Of a DNA stretch of 64,000 bases, positions 25,230-37,773 are shown piece after piece (the first letter of the stretch is position 1; the number at the start of each line of letters is the position of its first letter). Source of the stretch: Gymnogyps californianus (taxonomy: Eukaryota > Chordata > Aves > Accipitriformes > Cathartidae); contig NC_059478.1 of assembly GCF_018139145.2 (NCBI RefSeq), positions 32,673,001 to 32,737,000 on the forward strand, in the 5' to 3' direction. The position numbers and the translations under genes are program-made. The notes below the pieces were generated by a model. That model did no database searches. It was not told the origin of the DNA and saw nothing but the letters and a program-made list of their open reading frames with translations.

Positions 25230-25620
25230 TCAAAAATATCTGATGTGATATATAGAAAACTTTGATGTGTAGATATGCTAATCAGCAGAGAAATGTCAAA
25301 TTTGCATACATTTCAAGTGACCCAACAATATTTACCTTAGAGCTAAGTTTCATATTTTTCTGACAATTGCAGCATTGAACAAGTGACTCATTTAGCATAT
25401 CTAAGCAGCATTATGTCACAGGGATTTACCTCAGAGTTGTTTGAAAGCATCAAAAAGATGAACATCACTGTCTGAAATTAACAACAAGCCTAATTTGATT
25501 TGACAAATGATGTTGATTTAGATAGGGTCACTAGCTATTGAAGATGCGGAGGACAAATAGTGCCTTGAAGCCTTGATAAAACTGAATATTTAAACAGTTC
25601 ATTATGCAAATTTGCCCTCT
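25230..25620. promoter_or_regulatory. Possible conserved enhancer with paired octamer sites
   Basis: Two perfect POU octamers face opposite ways: ATTTGCAT at 25300-25307 and ATGCAAAT at 25604-25611. The first is preceded by tcaa and the second followed by ttgcc. Between them are aagtgac, gtgactca (an AP-1-like word), ttgacaaatgatg and several TAAT-type cores, in low-repeat AT-rich DNA. Octamers bind POU factors such as OCT and BRN proteins. Whether this stretch is conserved or active cannot be judged from one sequence. Confidence 0.3.
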
Positions 25621-25887
25621 ACCTGTCAGTAGTGACTAAAGTATAGGGTTAGAGTGCTGGAGAGGCTCTGTGCTAAGGAGACAACTAGTATACATGTACC
25701 TGGCTCTTCTTAAAAAAACAACTCCTTAGACATTTACAAAGTGGATGTGTATCAGCATTGTCCTCCCCAGGTTTGGCAGTGACAAAACAGACAAGGGCTT
25801 GATTCCGAAAACTTTCGGCATCAGTGCAGAAAACTTAACTTTACTAAGAGAGCAGGTAGACGTGGACGTTTGCCTATTGCATATTCC
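25621..25887. other. Unique non-coding sequence
   Basis: No gene or repeat is recognised in this short stretch. Confidence 0.6.
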
Positions 25888-25992
25888 GGGCCTCATTCTC
25901 CAACCCTTTCTCACAAGATGCACATCCTGGGAGCCCAGTGGACTTCAGTGGAGCTACCTGCGTAAAAAGTGCTGCTGCTCAGGATGAGGATG
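25888..25992. repeat. Short palindromic interspersed repeat (third family)
   Basis: It begins gggcctcattctcc, has gtggacttcagtggagctac in the middle and ends gctcaggatgagg. This resembles a sauropsid palindromic element with ends GGGCCTCATTCTC and a core TTGACTTCAATGGAGTTAC. The arms have decayed more than in the copies at 15.1 and 18.6 kb. Confidence 0.5.
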
Positions 25993-28075
25993 CTGGATAG
26001 GAGCCCTGCGGTGTTACCGGACTTCGAGATAGGCTCCCATCCATAACAGCCTGGGAACCACGAAGGTCCGGGTTGCTTTACAACCGTGTGCAACACCTAC
26101 ACATATGCCTTCACCATCACTCCCAGCATCACTTGGCCAACTGGTATCCATTAGCAGCAGAAAGAGAAAATCTTGTCCAAGATAAGCCCTGGGGGTTTGA
26201 AAAAATACCTTGAGATATTATTGCCCGTTCAGAATAGAGGGCTTTAACTCTTGAGAGTCCATTCTAAAAAAGTAAGCATACTTAATTGCATCAACCTAGC
26301 GTACTTCTGGACAGCTGAGAACACAAGTTGCACCAAAGGAATGAAATGTGTAGTAACACAGAATTTGAACTCGGAGTGGATATTTAATTGTTCAGGAATA
26401 GTTAACAATATTTACATGTTCCAAATCTGTTGTGCTAATAAGTACTAATTCTGAAAGCAAGTACTACAGAGTACTTAATCTATACAACAGCAACTCCTTA
26501 AAGGGTATTCTCATCTTTTTTTTCCTATATACACACATGCTATGGTTTTAGACATTTAGTATACTTCAATTTACTAGCACATTGCATGACCATGGGTCAG
26601 CAGCTTTTAAGATACCGCATAGCACAGTATGTCTGGTTATGTTATGCTTTACAAGTTACCTTTTTGTAAGACACTTTCCACCATGTTTTTCTCAGAGCTC
26701 AGAAAAGCCCATCGGTGTAAGTCAGGCTGAATTTTGACGCAGTGTGCTGAGAGAAGTGTATGACAATGTCAGTTTAACTATTGGCAAGTAGATAATACTG
26801 GAACAGCAGACAGAAGCTATTTAATTAAAGAAGTATGGGAGAGCAACAACAATACAGGGAGCAAATAGAAGAATATCTACGCAAATTAGATCCCAGGAAA
26901 GCCTTGCATATAGTGAGCTCTGCCACCCATGGGGCAGGGTGCCTGTGCAGCAGATCAGCTATGCTATAACCGCAGAGGGGTTGCACCCGCACTGCCCCTA
27001 TTACCAGAAGTCCTGGCGATGTCGGTACAGAGGCCAGCCAAGCCAGACCCGACTCAGGAGCGGTACTGCTCTTGCTCACAGCCCTGTGCATGAACGCAGA
27101 GTCCCCACTGAGAAATGGGATTTCTTAGGGCTGTGGAGCTAGGGAAATGTTTATATTGTACGTGGTAGACTTGGGCTAAGGTATATAGCAGTGTGCTGTG
27201 TAGATTTCCCAGCTCAGGAGCTCATTAGCACGCATGAATCTAAGCCAAAAGCATCATAAACCTTTTCCCTTTTATGCTTTTATCATACAATCTTATGGAC
27301 TCATTTACATATGTTTTGTAGTATCTGTGTTTTCTTTATCCAGGTTATCCCATCTCCCCCTCGCTGGTCAGACTAATTGAGAGATGACTGTATTTACCAT
27401 TTCACCGGATCTGAGAAAACATGCCTTGTGAGCAACCTTGATTTGTTTATAAACTACTCCCTTAACTCTGCTGAGCTTGTAAGTTCTTGGCTAATTGCTC
27501 TCATGTCCATGAAATGGGAGAAACCCAAGTCTGAGATACATGGAAACAATTAAGGCAGGGGAAAAAAAAAAGGCTTTCCCTGTAAACAGCAGTCCATGCC
27601 AAGATACCCTACCTAGAGCAACTGGCACGTGGTATGTTTGCAGATGGATCCACAGTAGGATCTAGCCACTTATATTTAGCATGCAGTGTTACTTGTTTTA
27701 GCTAGCCAGCTAGCAATAGGCGGGAGTTGGAAGGGGAACCCATCATTTTTGCACAGAAGTGCACCAGTATCAACAGCCCTCTCGTACCAATCACATGCCT
27801 TAACCCTTAATTACTACAAATGCACCAGCCATTATAGGAATACTCACTTTTTTCCCCACTCACAATTAGAGACACAGGGGAAGTTGTCTTAGAAGAGCAT
27901 AGGTGATATCATTTGTAATGCTTTATCTTGTTACGTGCTTCTGAAATTTTGTTCACATGTGGAAAAATAAAAAGAAATACAGCAAGTGTTACACCCTTTT
28001 TCATTATGTTGATAATTTCCACTGCACACATTTACTGTGAGCTATGGTTAACGTGCATGAAGTAATTCAGCAGTC
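25993..28075. other. Unique non-coding sequence
   Basis: No gene. Open frames of 88 codons or fewer lie around 26.8-27.1 kb on both strands, without coding character. An A tract lies at about 27.56 kb. Confidence 0.65.
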
Positions 28076-28320
28076 TGAAGGTCAGGAGGGATCACTTGTG
28101 CATCTAGTCAGATCCTCCTCCATAACCCATGCCACAGAATTGCCCTATGGTAGTCCACTGTCTGTACTCGTGCCTTCTTACTGAGCTGAAATGATAATCA
28201 GATCTTGACTCTAAGCCTACAAGTGATGAGAAAATCTGTCCCTTTCCTAGATAAGCGGTTCAAAGATCAAAATTAGTCACTGCATCGATTACAAAATCAG
28301 AATTGTCTTTGGACATAAGT
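28076..28320 (-). mobile_element. CR1-family LINE fragment, antisense
   Basis: The plus strand reads gaaggtcaggagggatcact, then catctagtcagatcctcct, ataacccatgccacagaatt, and further on cagatcttgactctaagcc and agataagcggttcaaagatc. In order, these follow the reverse complement of an older CR1-type consensus of sauropsids (AGGTCAGAAGGGACCATTAT, CATCTAGTCTGACCTCCTG, AACACAGGCCATAGAA and so on). The fragment is therefore minus-oriented, with its 3' end at the low-coordinate side. Divergence is high and no open frame remains. Confidence 0.65.
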
Positions 28321-28402
28321 GTAAAAAGATGCAGTACTCCTGAAGCAAAAAGCTATTATTTTTTATGAGAAGAAAAATCACTTGAAGTGAATAAGAGCAC
28401 TG

Positions 28403-28512
28403 AAATGTCAGACAGACTTGGTCTTTGGGCTTACATCCAAAAGGAATGGCTACATTTCTATGACCCACAAACCAGGGCTAGATGATCGTATTGACCCTTT
28501 CTGCCCTAAAAT
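28403..28512 (+). mobile_element. CR1-family LINE 3'-end fragment, sense
   Basis: The words ccagggctagatgatcgtat and tgaccctttctgccct match the sense 3' end of CR1-type LINEs (GGGCTAGATGATC, then GACCCTTTCTGGCC). It lies about 80 bases from the antisense fragment and points the other way. Only the terminal part is preserved. Confidence 0.5.
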
Positions 28513-31034
28513 AACCCACAAGTTTACAAGCTGTCACCTTGGAATTGTTCCTTTAACAAAGTGCTATTCCATGTCAGAACGGGTGCAAGTATTTGATCCC
28601 TGCCAGTTTGCATATGATAGCCTTAATATTAAGGTTTCTTTCTTATAGAAAGACGTTCCAAACACTGATGATCTCCAAGGTATTTTTGTCTTTATAAAAC
28701 TAAAAGTCAAAATACCTTTTCCCATAGAAGGGTGGCGATTGAAGCAACTGTTATGATGGAAAAACTAAAAGCCTAGTCAGTTATTTATATATTTGGATGC
28801 AGAGTTCATCTTCGCATCCTGCTGAACAAGCACCTCTGCAATCTCTGTATGAAAATGAAAAGGCTACTTTAAAACACTTCAAGATTTCTGAGTTATTGCA
28901 AATGCCATAATCCAGCAATCAATAATTGAAACAACTTGAAGGAGTGCACATTTTGTTAAGACCAAATTCTCTTTTTCCAAGCATTGTTATTCAAATGTCA
29001 TTAATTTTATGACTGAAAGTAACTGCATGAGTTTATTTTTGTAAATCATAGTGTCCTCAAAGTAGATGGATTCTTTTGGACTCCTCTTTTGCCGTAGGCC
29101 AGATTCTCCAAGTCATGCTAGACATACCTGGTATTCACTAGTGCACATACTACCTTTAAAGTTATTTCCGAGACATTTCAGAGTACCTTACGCTGCAGTT
29201 GCTCTAATAGCTTGGTGTTACATCTCCAAGCATAGGCAGGGTAGGCAAATGACCAGTTACTCAGGCTTGAGTAACACCAGAAAAATGTGGTTCTTTGCCA
29301 TTTCTGGAGCTCTCCACATGGTAAAGTTTTTCTCTATAGAAATGCAAGTAGTAGTAGCTCATCTGAGTATCTCATAAGGGATGAAGATTGAAATACCTAA
29401 TTATACTCTGACTTTACAGCCTCCTTCGAACTTGCTTTGTGAAGTTTAAAGGACTGTGATGGCTTGTGAATAAATACAGGTAAATAAATAGCTTTTATCA
29501 CTAGAATTTAAGTCTTCTTACTAGAGCAAGCTGAAACCACATAAAATTTTTAAATGAAAAAAAAAAAGAATGTCTCAATTGTAAAGAGAAGAACAAGCAA
29601 CTGAAGAATACCAGGAGGATGAACAGCAAGCAGTGGTCTTAAAAATATTCCTGGAATGAATATCATTCTAGTGACTGGATTGCTGCCAAGATGTTTTATT
29701 CTGTATTTTTAAAAATGCATAGACTAGGAGAGTCATAAAAGAATGTTTTGTCTCTGGAATATGCTGGAACAAAAGCCAGATATGATTAGACTTTGACATG
29801 GACATTCATCATGTCCCAAGCTGAATCAGTTATTAGTTCTGAAAGTATTAAATATGGAATGGGTTGAGTGTCTAACAAGTCTGCAATATTATTCAGTTAT
29901 AACTAAAATGTTAGACCGACTGAATTTTCAGAAACATCCTCCTGTATATTAAGTTGCGTGAACTCAACCAAGCAGCACCCCCCAGTCCTAGTCTTACAGA
30001 AACAAACTCCATGGAGACCTCCACCACTTTGCCTGACAAGATGAAGCTGAAGCACCAGGATTTCATGGGCGTGGAAAGGGCTTCCACACACAGAGCACAA
30101 GATCCACATAAAATTCATAGAAGCTTCTCTTTTTGGAAGCTTGCTATGCACTGGCTCCTGCCTCCGGCCAAACTGACATCTTCCTCTGAAGACTGAAATA
30201 GTCAGATGGCTGGAACATCGTCACAAGGGTTCAACACATCTCCCATCTTTTCTCTCTGTGACCTCTGTGATTAAGTTTCTCCTTTCTAGTCCTTTGGATC
30301 ACCTTTGGGGGCACACATGCAATTATTTCTGCTATTTAGTTACACTATTCAGCATATCCCTTCAGGAAGTTACTAGCTCACATATACTGACCCATACAGA
30401 TGCTAGCATTATTATATTTTACAGCGTTTTGACACTTCCCAATATTTATTGTGATGGTAGCGTGAGCAGCAGTGCTATGAAATTCTGAAGTTGCAGCATC
30501 AAGTCGCTTCCACAAGTTCTGTATCTAAGCGCCATTTCAGTTTTCATTGCAAAGTTTGTGCTGTGTTAAAGAGAAAAGCAGGAGAACACTCCTCCTTCAT
30601 TGGAGGTGCATTAGCACCATTGCTTATCACCAAGAGGAGCTTCTTGGGAGGAGAAAGGCTACAGCTACAGCTCATGGAGGTACAAGAATTCTTAAGGACA
30701 TTCACCATCCTAACATAAGACTTTGGTATTTTTTGCTCCTAAACGAAGAAAAATCCTTACGTTCAGGAGGAAAACACACCGTTACAGTCTAAAAAGTTGT
30801 TAAATGTGGATTAATGCACTCGAGTTTTCAACATAAATGCATATCCCACAAAAAAAGGTTCCTAGACAGACAGCTGTCTGTTTTCTTAAACTCCTAACTT
30901 AAATTGTGTTCAGAAACAGAAAACAGAAGGAAAAAAAACACAAATCAGGTTGGGCCTTGATTAAGAGCTGATCAAGAGACTCCGTTAGGCTCTCTTGGAA
31001 TGTTCTCCATTTTCTAATCAATTTGTTAAGTGAC
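28513..31034. other. Unique non-coding sequence
   Basis: No gene. The segment beginning near 29.09 kb has ggccagattctcc, which could be the end of another palindromic repeat, but no matching second arm was found. Open frames reach 103 codons without coding character. Confidence 0.6.
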
Positions 31035-31190
31035 GGCAATAGCAGTAGTAATAAATATTAATATTAGTGGTAAGACAAGTCACCAATGGAACCCGTTGCA
31101 CTGTGCACTACAGGAGCGGAGAAGGGACAGTCCTTACGCAGAAGGACTTCCACTCTAAAGCCATAACTAGGCAAAGGGATTGCAAAGCAT
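31035..31190 (+). repeat. MIR-like interspersed repeat relic
   Basis: An ATT-rich lead (agtagtaataaatattaata) is followed by gttgcactgtgcactacagg, gggacagtccttacgcagaa, cactctaaagcc and actaggcaaagg. These follow the order of the sauropsid repeat also seen at 6.4 and 52.6 kb: a GTGCTAGGCGCTGTAC block, a GACAGTCCCTGCC block, then an AGCTTACAATCTAA block. It is strongly diverged. Confidence 0.45.
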
Positions 31191-32599
31191 GTAAAGCATA
31201 GAAAGAAAAAAATAGAACTGGGGCAGTGCCCAAGGGCCCAGGGTCAGTCCACCATCCTACGGACATCCCAGGATCTGACTTGATTTTTAAGGAGTCTTGC
31301 TTTGATGACAGTACGAGGCCTCCTGTATTGCTTCATATTCCTTACTTGTAGGGAAATCTCCACACTAGAGAAGTGTCCTTCTCCTTCCTCCTCCCCCTTC
31401 CTCCTGCCAGAAGTTTTTTCTCAGAATGGGAAAAGCCATACATAGTAACACCGCCTCAGACTCCATTACCAGAGGAAAGTGCCTTTTGAACCATGAATTC
31501 CTGATACTGAAGATTATCCATCGGAAAAAGCCTTCAGCTTTACCTCTGACATTCAAAGCTTTTGCTTATTTCACTAAGCGCGCATGTAATTTTGAACTCA
31601 CAGAAATAGAAGACAAATGTTTTCTTATGCCTACCCAATGTAATAAAGAAGATGGGAGAGGGTAAAAGGATATTTGTGCTGTTCTGTGTTAAACTGAGCT
31701 GAGAGGTTCTGATATTTCCTCTTAGTTTTAACACCGTGATAGTAATAACATAGCTGGAGTCTCAGTATTTCTCCTGTCTTCAGTTTTAGGCTGTGGCTGC
31801 ACACAATCTACAGCATTTTAGCTGCAGTGATGTTCAAAACCAGTTTGACTAAATACTTGCTGGTTCTGTGTACTGCCCCTCATTTGAATGATCAGAAGCT
31901 TGTTGTATTTAACCCAGTAGATACCAGATCTGTTCAGCACAGGGGATACTATGCACAAAGAGGGAATCCTTACAGAATTTCTGCATAGCCTCTAGTTTAT
32001 TGAAGTCAGAATAGGCTGAAATAAGTCACCCTCAAGCCAGATATGAGCAAGTACATACAAATAAGAAATACTCTAACCAAACTACGTTAAAATCACTCTT
32101 TATCAAACCAGTGCAAGTTGCTTCTAGACAAGGCCTACTAAAATTTGCTACGCTGTTTTAAACTGTTTTTTAATACTTTTGGGCAAGCAGCTTATACATC
32201 CACTGTGTGGCTCATATTAATGGCAGAGCTGTAAATCCCTCACAAGGGACTTTGTGGAAATGCTGATACATCCATTACCACCACAGGAAAGTGCTGCCGG
32301 GCTCTTCTGTAATTACAGCTTCTTCAAAGGAAAAGTACATCATTTGGTCTGCAGAGAGAAGCAGCGAAAGCCAACAGAAGAGTAGACTGGCTGATTTATC
32401 AGAAGACCCGGTGCCAAGGGCATGAGCACGTTGGCACCCAGACATCTTCACCCAGGTCCCACAGCAGCAGAGACGAGCAACTACCCCTTCCTGCCCTCTC
32501 CACCGCTTTCCTGCTCCTCTTCCGTATTTGTTACACCCACTTGTTCTTTTGTAACCCATGTTTCCCCAACACCCATCAACACAACAGTCATGCCTTCCC
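31191..32599. other. Unique non-coding sequence
   Basis: No gene. A pure pyrimidine-like run lies at about 31.376-31.405 kb. The 160-codon minus-strand frame at 32.28-32.76 kb overlaps the next repeat and has no recognisable domain. Confidence 0.6.
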
Positions 32600-32766
32600 T
32601 CTATATAGCATTTCCATCTGTAACTCTCAAAGCATTTGCAAAAGGCAATAAACAAGCTGCTTCCTCCACCCAAGGTCACCCAGAAGGTCAGTGCTGAGCC
32701 CAGGAATTGAACCCAACCTCTCAAGACCTGCACCAAGGATGGGACACGCTGTACCACTCACAGCCA
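32600..32766 (+). repeat. MIR-like SINE relic with CORE-type tail
   Basis: The segment reads tagcatttccatctgtaact, ctcaaagcatttgcaaaagg, then caaggtcacccagaaggtca, gtgctgagcccaggaattga and a closing taccactc. This follows the well-known MIR-type order in which CTCAAAGCGCTTTACAAA precedes CAAGGTCACCCAGCAGGTCA and GGAATAGAACCCAGG. The usual gggaaactgaggc block between them is largely missing, so this copy has an internal deletion. No function is implied. Confidence 0.65.
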
Positions 32767-35700
32767 CCTGTTAGGGAACACCACAGCCTGAGTAATATCT
32801 GAGCTCTTACAGGGTGCCTGACACTACTCCTAATCAAGTAAAAATAATGAAAACTATTTTCTGTCCATTTGAGGCACTTGCAAATTACCATTCACTGTCA
32901 TATCTAAGTGCCAAACACTATCAGACATACTGACAGGCTTTGAAGGCTTCCAAGATGAGGCGGTATTAATACAAGCCTGCCTCACTACAGTATTACAAGA
33001 ATTATACAGTAGATACTTAAACCTTTGACCCTGTAGAGTACAGTCTGATTCCTTGCAATCAGTAATAGCAGAGCCTTGGTATGGAGCAAGACAGCTGTGA
33101 AAGGGTCATTCAGCTCAGCACCATCACATCCTTGTACGATCATCCAACAAGAGCACAACATAAGGATGCTGTGCCCACATCCCGCAACGCAAGGGCTGTG
33201 GGTGGTACCACACAACGTCCCCAGGAGTAGGTGGCTATTCCTGAATAAGCGTCTGGCTTTCTGCTGACACGAAGTTCAGTTGGATCTTGGTTGTGGTGAA
33301 GGCTGTATTACAGATCTGCTAAAAACATTGTGTTATTGGCCTGTCTACCTCCGGTCTTGTCTCTGCATTGCAAATAACCAAGGAAGAAAAAGCTACCTGA
33401 TTCACATGCATGGAGAAATGGCCTCCCACACCCCTGTTCACTGCCTCAGAGTACCAGGATTAATCAAAATACATAAAGTCTCCAACTCTGCAGGCAGACA
33501 TCAAGGGGAAATCAATACCAGAGGATGGGAACTTGGGACCTGCAATGGCTGTGCATATCACTGCTGCATGATGGCATCTGAAAGAAACTTGCACTTGTGT
33601 GCAGCTAAGGACAATCCTTTATTCAGAGAGAGGCTTTAGTATGAAAGAAAAATCCACATTTTGCCATCTTGACTCTTACTTAGGTCCTGAATCCATGTTC
33701 ATGCAGTACTGAGCCTTAAGAGGATTCAAGGAGCTTGGACTCATTTTGAGCACACAACACTTGCTTTCATGAAAGACTTTGAACATTTTCCTCTCTCTCA
33801 GACATAACCAGCTACTGTTGGAAGAGAACTACTTTGGACCAGAATACAGGAGTAAGAAATGCTATTTTAGTTTCTGATCACAATAAGGTTAGCAAAACTC
33901 AGGATGTAAGTAGGTCGATGTCTTTGCATTTTTTACTGACTCGTTAGCTGAATAAATTCAATGATTCCCGGCTCAAAGGGTACATGATTCTTTGTCTAGT
34001 TTGTGAGAAAATGCTGTTAGCAAGCAAGCAGAGGCAAAAATCTTCTAGACATTGTCAGTTATTAGATATTTAGCCCTGTGACTGGTGTGGAGACAAGTCA
34101 CTACATATCAGAAAGGCTTCTTTAAGAAAGCTGAACGTGTGTGTGATAGAAGTTAAATGTAAGCAAATACTTCTCGAACAATAAAGAAAGTATAATTTTT
34201 TTTTCACCAGACTGAAATCATTACAAGACCTGTTCTATCTTAAGGAGAAATTTGACCAACACTTTATTACCAGCAGAGCCACAAAGGAAGATGATATGCT
34301 TCGTGAAGGATTTCATTATTTGTTTCATTTTTTCAGAGTAAAAGCTAAGCCCCAAAATTTGTGTTCTCCAAGAAAAATATTTTCAAAAATTGATCGAAAT
34401 ATTCCATGAGATTGTTCCATTTGCATTTTGACTTAAGGTTCATTGTATGAACAGCTGAAAATTAAACCACTTAATTTGTAAGTGCCCAAATGAAACATTT
34501 AGACATTGCTAGAATATTCCTTTTTCATCACAAAAGGGAATATACACGAGTGAAATGTCACTCGTCAACTTGCTTTCAGGAATTTTTCAGTTTGACAGAA
34601 TTGCATTTTCTAGGGAAAAATAATCCAAAAATTCAGCTACTCAGTGCTTTTTTCCCCCCATCAATGTCTGATCAGCCATCCTACTCGACTACATCTGTAA
34701 CATTTCTAATTCTGTTTCCATTTCAAAGACATGGATGAGAAGTGCTTTTTCCAGCAGCATTTGGAGCAACACATAGGTCTAAAAACCTGTGATCCTATTA
34801 CAACATGCCATTGCCGAAAACCATGCAGAGTAGGTGAGAAACATGACCAGCACAGTGTAGTTATATATCTGCAGTATTTTGGACAAGTTACTGAGAACAG
34901 GATGAAAGGCAGTGCATCAGCACACTCTCTCCCACCTGATTCAGATCTTCATTAAAAATGGAAAAAAGGGTTTTGTGGTTTTCTTTTTTCCTTTCATTTA
35001 ATCCAGAGAGCCATCTTTCAACTCAGACATGGTCAAAATAATATTTTACGATACAGAATATATAATGAAGTTAACCAGGACAATGAACAATGAATTTCTG
35101 CTCAGTCCTTAGTGGACGCCTCTGTCCAAGATCAACATCACTATTTGCACTACTTCGTAACATTTCAGGCAAATTAAGTAAGGATTGAACAGAATGGCAT
35201 ACACCTTCACACTACCAAAAAATGCTCTTGGGACTGTGCTTAGGTCTCAGTCTCTCCAATACTGCTTTCGGCCCCTTTCATTTTCTGCTTACAAACTTGG
35301 GCCAGGAGACGGTAGCCTTCTGGGTCTTCGAGACTAAAAGCAAAACATGTCCATGTTGGGCAGTTGCAATTGATTCTGCTTGTGACTGTTCCTGAAGATT
35401 ACTCACAAGCTTCAGTTTGCCAATGCTTTGACAGAGCGGAGCAGCATGAGTAAGTTACTCCTCGTGAACCGTCAGCTGACCTGCTGTTTGCTGCTGGGCA
35501 TCAGTCTATCAATAAAACCTCACACAGGCTGGAGCAGAGCTTCGTTATGGATCACTTCTCCCCCTGCGCACCATCGCAACACCCAGGCTCAGAATTAAAT
35601 GCGTCTGCTGGCAATCCATCGGCTGCGGGTTTATGGAATGAAGGCTGATGCTTTAAGCAAGGGGTCACCAGATGGCTTTTCCTTGCTGGCAGACTAACTT

Positions 35701-37680
35701 AGCTCGACCTTCAGAGAGCACTGTTGTGTCCTACGCAGCACGGCATTGCTGAGCTCCAAGGCAGAATGTAAGATGCATTATTAGGTCAAACACTTATTTG
35801 GCTGAAGACCATTGTGGAACTATTTATTATGGCCAATTGGGGCAGATTGCGCTGGGCAGGAATGTACTATAATAAGCACATTAACACTAAGTGTCACATG
35901 CCAAGATCTGACAAAAAGGGGTGAAGAACATCAGTTAAGACTTCACTCATCTGTTTTTCCTGGGTAAGAGCACAAGAGGCTTAGAGAGCTTCTGCCCATA
36001 CTACATCTAACCTGCTGGAAATCAGAAACCTCAATTTCCCAGCCCGAAACACTAGCCAAATCCACCCAATCTGATTCAGTTACAGTCAGAAAAAAATCCT
36101 GACTGAACTACATAGGGTTAAGCACTGGCCAAAATATCAGCAGAAGCAGGAGGCTTGGGTGCTTTGAAACTCTGTTCAACATATGTCTGAAGGATTTTTG
36201 GAACTGCACAAAACTGTAGTAAAAGAAAAGATTGGCAAGGCAGATGTTCGTTGTTTACTGACCCCTGATGAAACCTGCCCTTTCCTTTACCCATTTGAGA
36301 TGTTCAATAGATACGTTGGTGCTGAATTTTAAACCATGTGCTGCCAAAAATCTGGTGTATTTCTACGTCCCTGAGAGTTTGAAAACAAGAAGTACACTAG
36401 ACTAGTGTGAAAACACACTTCCTTATGGCAGGTTTATAAGCTGATCACTGGAAACGAATTTCTTGCAAAGTAACATGTTGAAAACCATGACAGGCTCATT
36501 GACAACAAGCAAAGCCCTCACATTTCTATCTCAGGAAGAGGGTCAGTTTGCAGAGCAGGCACCAAGTGATTGTTTATTGGAGCTTTTGCAGAAAAAAAAT
36601 GAAATTTTGCCTTCCGGGTATTTATGTGGAAAAAGCTGATACTGTCGCAAACACAAATAACACAAAACCAGGACTGTGAGAACTCCCAACTACACTCAAG
36701 CTTTCCTTTCCACGCCATTTTTCTATATGGCTAACATGGCAACGTTAGAGCCCCAGCCAACGTGGTAACACTTCCGTCTTTGGAAGATGCCAGCATTTTG
36801 CTTTGGTTGATTTTTTCCCCTACCTGTCAAGCATGTCTTCTCCAAGAATATTTCCCAAGCAGCTGAAGAGATGGAGGTGCAGACATGACAAACACAGAAT
36901 AATGAAGCTACTTTCTAGATCAGCTTCTTAGAATTGCTGGGGCAGCAGCTAGCAATAACCCTCAAAACTCTCATTCATAGGAAGCCAACACCGTGGTGGT
37001 CCCAGATGGAGTAACTCAGTATTCGTTAAGTCATAGGCACTATTTTTATTGCATATTCACCCCCTGCTTCTAAAGGCACACTTATCTTAGCTTCCACTTA
37101 AAAAATTTCCAGGCCTTGTGACTGCAAGAAAATAACCCCCACACAGGAAGCGTTGTAAAGCTATCGTAAACGGGGCACAACCTAAGGTCTAAAACCTTAC
37201 AGAGCCATGTGGTATTAAGTAGCATCCTGGCATCCCAATAGGGAAGCCACCAACATCCCACGCACACTGGGACCAATCTACTCATCCGAGTATGCATATC
37301 AACAACTCCGGTCTTGTGCTACAGGATGTGCAAGGTTCCCAATTTCAGTATACAGATAAGTGTCCGAGTAGCATATCAAGCTCTACGAAGGACCACCAAT
37401 TTTGTTAAACATGACACACAGGGTTCAATTTTAAGCTGTGCATGGTGCAGACTGATCAGCTTTCTTCAATAAGACTAACTAGATTAAATGAACTATCATT
37501 CTATACATTATGGAACAGAAGAAATTGATGAAGAGTGGCTTTTGAAATCCAGGCTGGCTTATTTTACTGCCAACAAACTGTTCAGCAGGGGAAGCTGCCT
37601 CTTCTTCAGGCAGCTGAATGGCCAGCACAGGGCCAGGCTGAACACAAGGACTGCACCCCTGAGGGGCAGCAGAGAACCCA
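32767..37680. other. Unique non-coding sequence
   Basis: No gene. A 119-codon plus frame at 33.28-33.64 kb begins with a glycine-rich word that superficially recalls a methyltransferase motif, but nothing after it fits. At 35.4-35.9 kb the sequence has few simple repeats and words such as tattatggccaattgg, which might mark a conserved element. I would not call it on this evidence. Confidence 0.6.
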
Positions 37681-37773
37681 CATCCCAAGGCCGATCCCAC
37701 ATCCCAAGGTCAATCCCGCATCCCAAGGTCACTCCCGCATCCCAAGGTCACTCCCGCATCCCAAGGCCACTCC
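37681..37773 (+). repeat. 19-bp minisatellite, about 4.9 copies
   Basis: Units of catcccaaggtcactcccg are repeated in tandem at 37681, 37700, 37719, 37738 and 37757, the last one short. Differences between units are one to three bases. The repeat lies inside two chance open frames (149 and 173 codons) and explains their proline and histidine richness. Confidence 0.9.

Noticed and set aside
29090..29230. ggccagattctcc word as an end of a palindromic repeat
   Set aside because: No complementary second arm was found within 150 bases.
32275..32757. 160-codon minus frame
   Set aside because: It is largely covered by a MIR-like repeat and has no recognisable domain.
33280..33639. 119-codon plus frame opening with a glycine-rich methyltransferase-like word
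   Set aside because: The motif is short, the rest does not fit a methyltransferase fold, and no splice signals bound it.
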